From assembly GCF_003967555.1 (NCBI RefSeq), contig NZ_BIFS01000002.1, positions 558,001-622,000 on the forward strand: 64,000 nucleotides of DNA, in the 5' to 3' direction. The translations under genes were made by a program, and so were the position numbers. This document shows, one piece after another, positions 46,905 through 57,183 of this stretch (its first letter is position 1; the number at the start of each line of letters is the position of its first letter). Source of the DNA: Dictyobacter kobayashii. Lineage in GTDB: Bacteria > Chloroflexota > Ktedonobacteria > Ktedonobacterales > Ktedonobacteraceae. The notes beneath the pieces were generated by a model. The model had not been told where the DNA came from. It searched no databases and saw only the letters and a list, made by a program, of their open reading frames with translations.

Positions 46905-46962
46905 ATTAAAGAGGAGTGGCAGGGAGGCGGCCGCGGCCGCTTCCCTGCCACTCCTCTTTAAT
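46905..46962. repeat. NotI-centred hairpin, related to the 24- and 62-kb elements in layout
   Basis: Arms 46905-46932 and 46935-46962 are complementary with one mismatch around GCGGCCGCGGCCGC. A GCGCCTGCGGCGC palindrome lies just left, the same pairing of features as in the elements at 24 and 62 kb, though the stem sequence differs. Confidence 0.6.
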
Positions 46963-47063
46963 GGTATAGATAGGGAGGACACAAGGCCGCTTCCCTGCCA
47001 CTCCTCTTTAATGGTATAGATAGGGAGGACACAAGGCCGCCTCCCTGCCACTCCTATTACGTG
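46935..47063 (+). repeat. 50-bp tandem repeat, about 2.5 copies
   Basis: Units start GGCCGC at 46935, 46985 and 47035. The first two units are identical apart from context: GGCCGCTTCCCTGCCACTCC, then TCTTTAATGGTATAGATAGG, GAGGACACAA. The third is cut off after CACTCCTATTA. The first unit is also the right arm of the hairpin. Iterated sequences beside a ParM-like gene could be a centromere-type site. Confidence 0.7.
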
Positions 47064-47067
47064 AATA

Positions 47068-47093
47068 AAAATTTGAGCATCCTGGATGCTCAA
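47068..47093 (-). terminator. Intrinsic terminator of the ParM-like operon
   Basis: On the minus strand TTGAGCATCC pairs with GGATGCTCAA, followed by ATTTTTATT. Confidence 0.7.
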
Positions 47094-47096
47094 AAA

Positions 47097-47163
47097 ACAG
47101 TTTTTATAGTAAATCGCGGTAGGTGTGCAAAGCACACCTACCGCGATTTACTATAAAAACTGT
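47097..47163. terminator. Perfect 32-bp hairpin
   Basis: Arms 47097-47128 and 47132-47163, three-base loop; the longest perfect stem in the window. It lies 33 bases after the stop of the RHH-like gene and is followed by a small GCGCGCATGCGC palindrome. Confidence 0.75.
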
Positions 47164-47196
47164 TCGGGCGCGCATGCGCACGTAAACAATCTGCGA

Positions 47197-47691
47197 TTAG
47201 AGAAGTGACCAATAGTCAGCCGCATCATCAGCATTTTGATCAGCAGTTGAAGAGGTAGAAACAATATTATCACCTTCTTGCATAATGGCACGCATGCGAC
47301 CAGTGGGCTGGCGCACAGGCGCATTCTCATATGCAGTAAGAGGGTTAAACCTGGCTGGCTGCTGCGGCTGCGCAGGCTGCACTGGTTGAGGCGATTGTAC
47401 AGGAGCAGGAGCGGACACAGGTTTCTGAACCTGTGCCGCTACCTCACCTTCTGGCTTTGATTTTACCTCTGGTCCGGCTGGCGCAACGACCGCTGGTACA
47501 CGGACGACCGGCTGGACAATCCCCTTACTCATCATTTCATAATATTCAGTCAGACGTAAGGCGATCAATTGTCCAGGGTTATCAATCATATGGTGTTTAA
47601 CGGCATCCTGCCGTAATGCCTCTAGCGCTTCAGAGTCCTTCAACAGACCAACTGTGAAATACAGAAATTTCTCTGATGAAGATTGTGACAT
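47197..47691 (-). CDS. Ribbon-helix-helix-like partner of the ParM-like protein
   Basis: 164 residues, ATG 47691 with GGAAGA upstream, 20 bases after the actin-like gene. Residues 8-55 (EKFLYFTVGLLKDSEALEAL, RQDAVKHHMIDNPGQLIALR, LTEYYEMM) read as a beta strand followed by two helices, the ribbon-helix-helix pattern of ParR adaptors. The remainder is disordered: a proline/glutamine/valine-rich linker (about 60-120) and an acidic tail. In ParMRC systems the equivalent protein binds centromere repeats and caps actin-like filaments. This reading rests on gene order and fold pattern, not on a family match. Confidence 0.5.
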   Translation of the reverse strand: MSQSSSEKFLYFTVGLLKDSEALEALRQDAVKHHMIDNPGQLIALRLTEYYEMMSKGIVQPVVRVPAVVAPAGPEVKSKPEGEVAAQVQKPVSAPAPVQSPQPVQPAQPQQPARFNPLTAYENAPVRQPTGRMRAIMQEGDNIVSTSSTADQNADDAADYWSLL

Positions 47692-47711
47692 ATGATTTCT
47701 CTTCCTACTAT

Positions 47712-48839
47712 TTAGAATATACGAATGCTGGTTGAGCTCCCGTTACTACTGCTGCTTCCGGTCTGGACCTTACGAATCAAAAGTCGACCAGCCAGTGTGC
47801 AGTAACCGATACAGTTAGCGTGAACCGGATCATCCGGCCTGGAAAGATGGGGTATACGTTTCTTGAGGAAGTTATAGAAGTAGAAGACACCACCACCAAT
47901 ATTTAAGACCGGTTTGAAACTGGCCGCTACTGCATCACGGTCGCTTTGTCTCCAGGCGGAGGCGACAAAGGAGACGATCTCGCTACCAACCTGGGTGACG
48001 GCCTCTTTGACGAGGCGCTCCAGATCATAGTGACCGATAGTTTGCCCGTATGAAGAGACTTCTGGATAGCGGGCAATCTCTCCCTGAGACTGGGCGGCGT
48101 AGGCGTGCATGATCTCGCGAGCTTCAAGCAATGAAAGGGGACGATCATACTTGTTCTCAAATGAGTCCATCATCATCTGAGTGGCCATCTCAACACCCAC
48201 CGGCTTACCCTTACAGTATTCAACGACAGGCACCTGTCCACGCGCCACATACAGGTCAGTTGTACGACCACCAATGTCAATGACCGCGCTCTCGGTCATT
48301 TTGTTGCCAGAGCGATCGTTATAGGCGATCAAGGCACCAGCACCCTCCATCACGACCGTGGCGACCTCGACGACCACGCGGCGTGGGGCCTTCTCGTCGT
48401 TCAGAGTAAATGTATAGGTGCCATCCAGAGACTCTTTGATCGCTGAACGTAAGGCGGCATTTTTGATATAGGTCTCAGCTGGCAGGCCAGTGACGACATA
48501 AATACCAAATTCGGCATCAGGAATTAAGGTTGCGGCAATTGTAAGCAGGCTACGCAAACTAAAACGGCTGGCATAACGCTGAATGTCACCACGTCCATGA
48601 TAGACGTCGATCGCCTGCTGTAATGCCAGGTCGCCAATCGCGTAGGCCGCCTCTTCATCCTCTAACTGCATAACATGGACGTTTGATTGATCGACATTCA
48701 CACCCAGATTACGCAGGGCGGTCGTATCAACTTTGGCGAAAGCTGTCGGAATACTCAGTGAGACTGTTTTCCCATTGATGACAGTCACGCCACCTATCTC
48801 GGCATTACCAAAATCATGCCCATAAGGGTACCATTTCAT
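47712..48839 (-). CDS. ParM/StbA-like actin-family ATPase
   Basis: 375 residues, ATG 48839. Actin-fold nucleotide motifs: phosphate-1 near the N-terminus (YGHDFGNAEIGGV), phosphate-2 SAVIDIGGRTTDLYVARG (about 187-204) and the adenosine motif PVLNIGGGVFYFYNF (about 315-329). Connecting helices such as MMMDSFENKYDRPLSLLEAR match plasmid ParM relatives. A serine-rich tail ends the protein. ParM proteins polymerise with ATP and push DNA molecules apart. The gene pair may come from a plasmid or be a chromosomal filament system; the window cannot tell which. Confidence 0.82.
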   Translation of the reverse strand: MKWYPYGHDFGNAEIGGVTVINGKTVSLSIPTAFAKVDTTALRNLGVNVDQSNVHVMQLEDEEAAYAIGDLALQQAIDVYHGRGDIQRYASRFSLRSLLTIAATLIPDAEFGIYVVTGLPAETYIKNAALRSAIKESLDGTYTFTLNDEKAPRRVVVEVATVVMEGAGALIAYNDRSGNKMTESAVIDIGGRTTDLYVARGQVPVVEYCKGKPVGVEMATQMMMDSFENKYDRPLSLLEAREIMHAYAAQSQGEIARYPEVSSYGQTIGHYDLERLVKEAVTQVGSEIVSFVASAWRQSDRDAVAASFKPVLNIGGGVFYFYNFLKKRIPHLSRPDDPVHANCIGYCTLAGRLLIRKVQTGSSSSNGSSTSIRIF

Positions 48840-49189
48840 CGACTCGAACTCTCTTCTTTTTGTCTTGTCATACCTGGATATCAGAAATTAAGAATAGTGA
48901 TACAAATCCACTAGTAAAAAATAATACATTTTCATTGTGCAACGATATCTATCTATCTAAATAACATTCACCCCCCTGGTGGTACTAATGTCAGCATTAA
49001 GCGCGAAAGGCACAAGTACAAATGAAACAGCTTAATACGTCATAAAACACTATGCTCTTCCCATTCTTAAAAACATCCTCTTACACAAATGGAGATCATA
49101 TGTCTATCCCAGGTGAGGTAGACATACGATCTCCATTCTGGATCGGATATAAAATTCAGCTACTCCACAGGAGAGAGACCGTCAGCAAG
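48840..49189. other. AT-rich intergenic region with terminator hairpin
   Basis: Upstream of the ParM-like gene and downstream of the aldo/keto reductase. Contains a short ATCTATCTATCTA repeat near 48947 and the hairpin 49089-49136. No gene seen. If the actin operon has a centromere upstream, it would have to be here, but no iterons are obvious. Confidence 0.45.
49089..49136 (-). terminator. Hairpin terminator downstream of the aldo/keto reductase
   Basis: ATGGAGATC plus TATGTCTA pairs with TAGACATA plus GATCTCCAT with one internal mismatch (arms 49089-49109 and 49117-49136). Confidence 0.6.
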
Positions 49190-50158
49190 CTAGTAGGGTG
49201 ACTTCTCGCCTACAGCACTGGCCTGATTGAGGCGCTCAATAGCTGCTGGATCGAGCTTGATATCAGCGGCTTTGATAATCTCATCTAACTGGTTTAACGA
49301 GGTTGCGCTGACAATAGGTGCCGTGACACTCGGACGCGCCAGTAGCCAGGCCAGTGAGATCTGGGTGGGACTGGCGTGATACTCTTTAGCAACCTCATCA
49401 AGCGCCGCTAATATTCGATAGCCGCGCGGATTGAGATATTTCTGCACAAAATTGCCTCGTGCCTTATTCTCCAGGTCTTTCTCTGAACGATACTTACCCG
49501 AGAGGAAGCCGCTGGCCAACGAGAAATAGGTGATCACACCCAGGCCATATTTTACGCACAGGGGCTCCAGTTCCTTTTCATAGTCCTCGCGATCATAGAG
49601 ATTATAGAGAGGCTGCAAGCTTTCATAGCGTGGATAGCCATGCTGCTCGCTGACCTGTAACGCCTGCAATAAGCGATCGGCCTGATAGTTCGAGGCACCA
49701 ATAGCGCGCACCTTCCCTTGGTGTATCAGCTCGGCATAGGTTCCCAACGTCTCTTCCAGCGGAACGGTCTGGTCATCGGTATGGGACTGATAGAGATCGA
49801 TGTAATCGGTCTGTAAGCGGCGCAGTGAGTTCTCAACCGATTCATGGATATGTTTGCGCGACAGGCCTTTGCCGCTCGGGCCCATATCCATGCCTACTTT
49901 GGTGGCCAGGACGATCTGCCGGCGATTACCGCGCTGCTTAAACCATTTGCCTAGCACAGTTTCGGATTCCCCACCCTGCAAACCGGGAGCAAAGCGAGAA
50001 TAGACATCCGCGGTATCAATAAAGTTGCCGCCCGCCGCCACAAAAGCATCCAGAAGCTTAAAGGATGTCGGTTCGTCGGCGGTCCAGCCCAGCACATTCC
50101 CTCCAAAACATAGGTTAGAAACATCCAGACCCGAACGGCCTAGCTTTCGTTTCTCCAT
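49190..50158 (-). CDS. Aldo/keto reductase
   Basis: 322 residues, ATG 50158 with GAGG seven bases upstream. TIM-barrel AKR with all catalytic residues in place: D in GGNFIDTADVYSR with the catalytic tyrosine, K in LATKVGM, and H in DLYQSHTDD. C-terminal NADPH-binding segments are LAWLLARPSVTAPIVSATS and LDEIIKAA. The QGGESETVLGKWFKQRG insert is typical of the AKR11/YajO-like group. Reduces aldehydes or ketones with NADPH; substrate not predictable. Single-gene unit ended by a hairpin. Confidence 0.9.
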   Translation of the reverse strand: MEKRKLGRSGLDVSNLCFGGNVLGWTADEPTSFKLLDAFVAAGGNFIDTADVYSRFAPGLQGGESETVLGKWFKQRGNRRQIVLATKVGMDMGPSGKGLSRKHIHESVENSLRRLQTDYIDLYQSHTDDQTVPLEETLGTYAELIHQGKVRAIGASNYQADRLLQALQVSEQHGYPRYESLQPLYNLYDREDYEKELEPLCVKYGLGVITYFSLASGFLSGKYRSEKDLENKARGNFVQKYLNPRGYRILAALDEVAKEYHASPTQISLAWLLARPSVTAPIVSATSLNQLDEIIKAADIKLDPAAIERLNQASAVGEKSPY

Positions 50159-50408
50159 CTTCAAACCTCAACTTTCTGTATCTTCGCTTTTATCAGCTTT
50201 TTTCGTTACACGTTCCTCCACCGATTAACAATGACAGGCAGGCGACTATCCTGGTAAAGCTGTTGAACAGGCCTGGAGGCTGAGGGTAGCAGCTTTTTAA
50301 ACACGTTATGCAAGCTTGACTTTCAGGCGCACGTTGTTTATAGTGGTAGCGTCTGCTAAAAGTAGCGCCGTTATGTTGCACTGCTGCAACAGGGAATGGA
50401 GAATTCTC

Positions 50409-51772
50409 ATGGCATGGAACAAAGAAGTAGCCGCGCGCGATTACCTTCCAATTGAAGAACGCCAACAGCTACAGCTCAAGCGACTTCAGCATACCGTCCA
50501 ACGTGTTTATAATGCCGTCCCTTTTTATCGCCAGGCTATGGACGCCGGGCAAATTCAACCCTCACAGATTCAAAATCTGGCTGACCTGCATAAGCTACCA
50601 TTTACTACCCGCTACGATCTCATCGAACATTATCCCCTGGGATTGCTCTCGGTGCCGCGCGAACAATTGATCCGCATTCATGCTTCGTCAGGTACACGCG
50701 GCAAAGCCAAGATCGTTGGCTATACGCGTCATGATATCGATATCTGGGGCGAGGTCTGCGCGCGCTCCCTGGTCTGCGCTGGCCTGCAGCCCGGCGATAT
50801 ACTGCATAATGCCTATGGCTATGGACTCTTCACTGGCGGCCTGGGACTCCACTATGGAGGCGAATATTTAGGCGCAACGGTGGTTCCTATGTCCAGTGGC
50901 AGCACCCAGCGCCAGGTGACCTTCCTGCACGATATGCAGGCGACCGCGCTATGTTGTACTCCATCGTATGCCCTTACGATCGCTGAGACACTGGTTGCGC
51001 TGGGAATGACGGCGCAAGACCTGCATCTAAAATGTGGTATTTTTGGTGCCGAACCCTGGACCAACGAGATGCGCCGCCAGGTTGAGGATAAATTAGGGCT
51101 GCGCGCCCTGGATATCTATGGTCTGAGTGAAATCATTGGTCCTGGCGTGGCCATGGAATGTGCCCAGGGTCATCAGAGCGATCAGGCCAATCGTGGCCTG
51201 CACATCTTCGAAGACCATTTTCTGCCTGAAATCGTTGATCCCGCTACCGATGAACCATTACCGCATGGTACAGAAGGTGAGCTCGTCTTTACCACGATCA
51301 CCAAAGAAGGTATGCCACTGCTGCGCTACCGCACCGGCGACCTCTGTACGCTCATCCCGAACCATGCGCCTGTGGGCGCACCCTGATACGCATGAGCCAG
51401 ATCAAGGGTCGCGTGGACGATATGCTAATCATTCGTGGCATCAATGTCTTTCCAGGTGAGATTGAACGCATCCTGCTTGGTTTCGCGGAGCTGGCTCCGT
51501 ACTATCAAATCCTGTTAGAACGTGAACATACCCTGGACACAGCCGTTGTGCAGACCGAGGTGACGCCAGCGGTGCAGGCCACCATCGCTACCCAGGGATC
51601 TGACAGTGCCAGCTGGCCGCATGATGAGCAGGTCCAACACCTGCAAAAACGTATCGCCCAGGCGCTCTATGCCGAGCTCCACCTGCATATCAATGTCCAG
51701 CTCCAACCCGCCGGCACCTTACCCCGTAGCGAAGGCAAAGCCATCCGCGTCATCGACCGACGCCCAACATGA
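50409..51772 (+). CDS. Phenylacetate-CoA ligase (PaaK) family (frameshifted)
   Basis: About 454 residues, ATG 50409 with GGAG upstream. Adenylate-forming enzyme: IHASSGTRGKAKIVGYT is the ATP-binding P-loop, YGYGLFTGGLGLHYG and DIYGLSEIIGPGVAMEC are PaaK-specific motifs, and RYRTGDL is the hinge. The frame ends at 51386 with HAPVGAP; the next frame continues from 51392 with MSQIKGRVDDMLIIRGINVF. Adding one C at 51369-51370 gives PCGRTLIRMSQIKGR, the expected sequence. It would activate phenylacetate or a related aryl acid with CoA; no other phenylacetate genes are nearby, so the role may differ. Confidence 0.83.
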
Positions 51773-51805
51773 ACCCATCCACCTCCCCACGCGATCCGTT
51801 TCGTC

Positions 51806-52032
51806 CGTAGGTGCCGGGCTCAGCCCCGGCTTGCCCCACCGTTTGTGGGGCCCTGTATCCTCGCCGCTCGGCTCCTTTATACACCATCATCTCGGCCCAC
51901 GCGGTGCCCAAAAGCGGAAATCCCTTTTGGGCACCGCGTGGGCCGAGATGATGGTGACATGCCATGCTTTATCTCTGGGATACAGGGCCCCACAAACGGT
52001 GGGGCGAAGCGGCCGCTGAGGGCCGCACCTAC
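51806..52032. repeat. 227-bp inverted-repeat element, copy b
   Basis: Nested palindrome: GTAGGTGCCGG...CAGC ends, then GCCCCACCGTTTGTGGGGCC mirrored by GGCCCCACAAACGGTGGGG, GTATCC mirrored by GGATAC, ATCATCTCGGCCCACGCGG mirrored on the other side, with GCCCAAAAGCGG near the centre. Same length and the same blocks as the copy at 2549-2775, but with better-preserved symmetry. It separates the PaaK-like and NACHT genes. Confidence 0.75.
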
Positions 52033-52202
52033 GGGTTTTCGCTGTTCTTGTCTCTTTTACGTGCTGGAACGGCCAAACAAAAGAGCTATATATTTAGGAA
52101 TATTTCTGTTATAATCATAGAAAAAGCGTGTGCGATATACACGTATGATACTCTCCAATAAAAGTAGCACAACGCTGCAAAGAAAAGAGAAGCTCCTTTC
52201 AT

Positions 52203-55200
52203 ATGGTTCTATCCAGCTATGAAACGGCTCGCGAGCGCTACTTACGGGCGCTCCTCTCCCGCTACGGGACACTTACCCTTCCCATTAGCTCCGGCGATCA
52301 CGACATCTCTTTAGAGGCCATCTTCCAACCTCTGGAGCTGCGCTCACACTCTCAGACCGATCTTGATAAGGATGCCACACAATCAGATGATGAAGAAGCA
52401 GAAAAACGACAGGGGCGATCCCAGGCACGCACTATTGTGGCTCAGAACGGCACGGAAGCACTGCAGAACAGCCCGGAGCGCCGCTTGATCATCCTGGGCG
52501 CTCCTGGTATGGGCAAGACCACGCTACTAAAAGATATGCTCCAGCGGGCAATTCAGCATGCATTGCATGATCCGCAGGCCCCCTTGCCGCTTTTCATCTC
52601 ACTGCCAGATCTGGCTCGTAATGGATCAGGATTAATCGAATATCTACCACGCCTGCTATCTACATTGCAGATCGAGCGCGATTTCATTCCCGTGCTAGTT
52701 GAGGCCGTCATTAATGGACAGGCGGTGCTCTGCCTGGACAGTCTGGACGAGGTATTGCCAGCACAGCGACCCGAGATAATCGCGATCATCAATCGTAGCG
52801 CTACCCTCTACAGTGGCACCTGGATTATCGGCTCGCGCTTCACCGAATATCAGGGCGGCCAGTTCACCTCGGGCCGCTTCAGCGAATGGACCCTGCTACC
52901 GCTGAATTACACCTTGCGTCTCCAGTTGGCCGAACGCCTGCTGCCACTGTTAAGCCAGCTCCTGCAAACTCCGCAACCATCTGTCGAGACATTCATCCAC
53001 GCACTCAACCACGACCGGCGCATCGCCGAATGGGGCAACAATCCGCTCCTCTTCAGCCTGGCCGCCATTGCCTATGTGCGGCAGGGCATGTTGCCTGCGC
53101 AACGCGCCACCCTCTATGCCAGCATCATCAACGTCATACTGCATCTACGCATCACAGATACGTCCCAACGCCAACAGCTACTCCTGCAGCTTGCTCACAT
53201 CGCGCTGGCACTCTATCAAACCCGTGGCCGCACCTTTACTGTTCAAGATCTCCTCCAGCAAGTAAGCGCCCACGAGGAGCGGGCAACGTCACAGTATGAG
53301 CGGCTAGCTGCTGTTTTGAACTCGGGCGTGTTGGACGCGATGGGAGATCAAACCTACGGCTTCAAACATCAGATGTTCCAGGAATACCTGGCAGCGGTGG
53401 CACTGGCCCAACAGATGATGGATAATAATCCTCAGGTCGCGCAGAAAGGCTGGGATTTCGCCTGGCGCAAGCGAACATATAGTCGCTGGCGTGAGATCCT
53501 ACGCCTGCTGGTCGGCATACTGGTACAGGATCATGGAGAGGCTGGCTCCCAAAAAGCCGCGCTCTGGCTGGAGAAACTGGCCAATGCGCATATCTCGCCA
53601 GATGGCGACCCCGGCCATCTCTGCCTGCTGCTCGCCATCAACTCCCTGGCGGAATTCCAGACCCTCAAACAATATCCACAGCTGCGCCAGACCATCCAAC
53701 AACTTATCACAACCTGGGCCACAACTCTGTTTCAAGCTCATATCGATGCAGACCAACTAAATTCGACCAGTGATGACTGGAAGCCATCAGCTTTCACAGA
53801 CACCAGACAAGCTACATTGCGCCTAGAACAATGCCTCGACACCATTCTGGCCATCGATATCTCCCTGATCTTGCCAGCACTTTTGAGCTTAGAACAGGCA
53901 TTCAGTCAGACCTGGCAACAAGAAGCAATAGACATTTTCAAGAATGCCAGCCCGCATAATCCGCTACTATTTTGGCAAAATTCAGGGGTGATAACGATTC
54001 CTGCCCGCGTGTTAGCGCTAGCGTTTCCAGAACAAGCCCCCATCAATCTATACACCATCAAGCAGAGCAAAAGACTTACAGTACCCCTGGCTGTTCATGA
54101 ACTACTATCCTTGTTCCAGAATCCACAAGAACGCTGGCAACTACGTGCAGGAGCAGCTACCCTGCTAGCCAAGACTAAGGAGCCATCAATCACAGCGGTC
54201 TTAATAGACACACTGCTTGATTCTGCTGTCTATTATCGTTTGCGCATGGCAACCGCCGAGGTGCTTGGATGGCAGGCTGGACCAGAAGCCATTCAGGCAC
54301 TCGTGCAGGCGACCCGGGACACAGATGAGCGCATACGCCAGGCAGCAGTTATCGCGCTTGGACATACCGGCAAGGCCATGCCGATCCAACCACTACTGGA
54401 GGCGCTATGTGACTCCTGTGACATTAGGAAGGCCGCTATTACAGCTCTGAAGCAACTAGATGTCCAGGCCGATCTAACGCCATTGCTAGGGCATTACATG
54501 ACAATAATCCAACTATAAGAACAGGAAGCCTGGAGGCATTAGGCACTATCCAGGCAAACATTACGAGCGTTCCACTTGAGGCTATTATCCCCTTGCACAG
54601 GATCAGGATGTACACGTGCGCCTGATGGCTATGGATGCCCTGGGCAACTTTGTAGACGTTGCTGCGGTACCACCACTTTTGACGGCATTGAACAAGAACC
54701 ATCCTGACTATCAAGAAAACGTCACCCAGGCAGCACTTCGATCCTTGATCAAGTTATGTAAAAAATTACCAATGCTGGCAACCTGGATAACAGTTGAACA
54801 GTTGGAGCAACTGCTAAAGGGCGACATTAGCAATTGGCAGGAAATTCTAAAACTGGCCTGTATATTGCATTTATGTCTTCCACCGAAAATCCTGTTAGAT
54901 ACATTAACAAAACACCTCTATATTAGATTAGAAGATATACTACAGTTGTTTACTATGCTAGGGCCAGACGCCCCAATTACTGAGTTGCTTCAACTGCTCA
55001 ACTCTCCCATATCGTTTGTGAGCAAAAATGCTGCCATAGTGCTACTGCAACTACATAAATATGTGCCGCACCAGGCTATAATTGATGTCCTGCAATTGCA
55101 TAAGGACGCAGCAGAGCACTTTATTCCACTGGTAGAACTACTACTTCGGCAGGGCCACCCTGTAGATTCACAACTCGTTCTCACAATCACGAACATAGGA

Positions 55201-57115
55201 CTGTACCGCAGCAACACCATAGCATTCAAAAGTCTGATGCGTTGCTTTCATTTGTTGGGGAAGCAAGCTCCACTGGCACAGCTACTCGGGATTCTATATG
55301 ACGATGAAGAACAAGCCGAACAGAGAAGCCAGATGTTACGCTACTCTTACGAACAGATCACACCAGACCTGCTGTTGAACGAGGCCCGGCACCGTTCTGC
55401 TGATGAGGTGAGAGCCATCCAGATGCTAGAGATGATGCAAAAGGATGCCCCGATCAATCTATTTATGCATATTTTACAAGACCCCATCAGAGATAGACAG
55501 GTGCGCATTGAAGCACTCTTCTCACTCACGCATCTGGGAATAAACGTCCCACTAGAATACTTTGTACTGGGTCAGGTTTGGTGTTTCTATGGAGTTGATG
55601 ACGCGATGGTGGAAACAATGACGCGCCTGGGCGCACAAGCCCCGATCGCTGAATTGATCGCTCTACTTGGGCATCCCAACAACTGGGTAAGGAGCAGCGC
55701 AAGCTCATCGCTACAAAACCTGGCTAGCTATATGCCGGTTGACCTTCTGCTACCAGCATTACACAGCTCCAACGCAAAGATGCGTGCATCAGCCGCTTTT
55801 ACAATGGGAGCCTTCAGCGAACGCGCTCCCAACAGAACAATTATATTCCCTGGCAGCAAATGAACAGGAGACATTAAGTGTCCGCAACAACGCGCTCAGG
55901 GCACTCACTCGTCTAGGCGTCAAAATGCCTGTTGATTTTTTGTTCGATCTTCTACAGCAAGGGGACACAGAACTATACATGATTACTGAAAATGCATTAG
56001 CAGCTCAAGGAGAAAATATACCATTAACCTACATTCTGTCCTGGCTTGAGGATGCTAACCCACTTAACGGTTCAGTTCTAAGGTATTATGCGATCACGTT
56101 GGCAGGTTATATGGGTGAAAATGCACCTGTAAAGTTACTGCTAACGCTCTTTGATCATCCAGTAGATCTCAAAAGAGATCGTCGTGAAGCAGCACAGGCA
56201 CTCGCAAAATTAGGGGCATACGCTCCTCTCGATGAGATGCTGGCACGCTTGCACAATGCTGATGGCGATATCTGTCCGGCAATGTTTCATGCTCTCAGTA
56301 ACATGCCACTCTATGCGCCAGTCAATATCTTTGTACAGGCACTAGAAGATGATGACAGTGAAATCAAAAGTATAGCGGATGATGCTCTTTCCGAACTTGT
56401 ACGCAAGGCTCCTGCAAGGCTGATTGAGTTCGCCCGAGACGATACACGTCCCATCGTGCGCAATCAGGTGCTGGAAGCATTAGAAAAATTAGGAGAAAAT
56501 GCCTCGCTTGACATCGCGCTGGCCTCCCTTGAAGATCCAGCAACCCGCTTTGAAGCCATGCACACATTGAGTGAGCTGAAAGTAGATATCTCTACATTGA
56601 TACCGTTGGAAACGTTCTTACACTACACCAGTGAAGATCGAATTTTTAATGACGTAGAGCTAACACTACTGGCTCAATACGGTTCTCAGATATCGCTGGA
56701 TCTCCTGCTTAAGAATATTGGCAATACTACAGCCGCAAAGATACTCTATCAAACATATCCAGAGGTGTTCCGTGATAGGATCGCGCCACACGCTGAGGCC
56801 ATTCTACGTGGTGCTCCGGTCAGTGGTATCTTTACTATGTTCATGCGGCAAAGAGTCGCCGCCACCATCGGTCAGATCGGCCGGGCCACGCCCGAGGTGC
56901 TCAATCTACTGATCGATCTCCTGGATGATCCATACTGGGAAACACGTATGGAAGCCGCTCGCTCGCTGGGCGCGATCCATCGCAATATTCCCGACCGCGC
57001 CATCCGCCGGCTGCTGGAACTACGTCACGATCCCCAATCTAACCAGGTCAGCCAGGCCGCCGATGCCGCGCTGGCCCAAATTCTATCCTACGAAAACGGC
57101 ATGGAAGATGAATAA
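52203..57115 (+). CDS. NACHT NTPase with long HEAT-repeat C-terminus (three frameshifts)
   Basis: About 1,640 residues, ATG 52203 with GAAGCTCC-poor upstream site. Residues 5-50 (YETARERYLRALLSRYGTL) look like a small effector or association region. The NACHT NTPase has Walker A ILGAPGMGKTTLLK (97-110) and Walker B VLCLDSLDEV (175-184), whose DxLDE form is NACHT-specific. Past about residue 640 the protein is HEAT/PBS-type repeats (TDERIRQAAVIALGHTGK, DPYWETRMEAARSLGAIHRN). Frames break at about 54489, at CCCC 54589-54592 (one C short) and at CCC 55828-55830 (one C extra). NACHT proteins act as regulated switches, and several bacterial ones defend against phage; that role here is inference. 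Confidence 0.75.
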
Positions 57116-57183
57116 GTTGATACATCTTCGAACGAGCAGCAAGCATACGACCACAAGAGAGCACGGACGGTTTTCACCTTTCT

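Larger units (their letters stand above)
46251..47196. other. Repeat-rich intergenic region of about 0.95 kb
   Basis: Between the importer promoter and the ParM/RHH operon end. From left: unremarkable sequence to 46550, the small transcription unit (46551-46846), a GCGCCTGCGGCGC palindrome near 46883-46895, a NotI-centred hairpin, 50-bp tandem repeats, and two terminator hairpins of the operon to the right. Confidence 0.6.
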
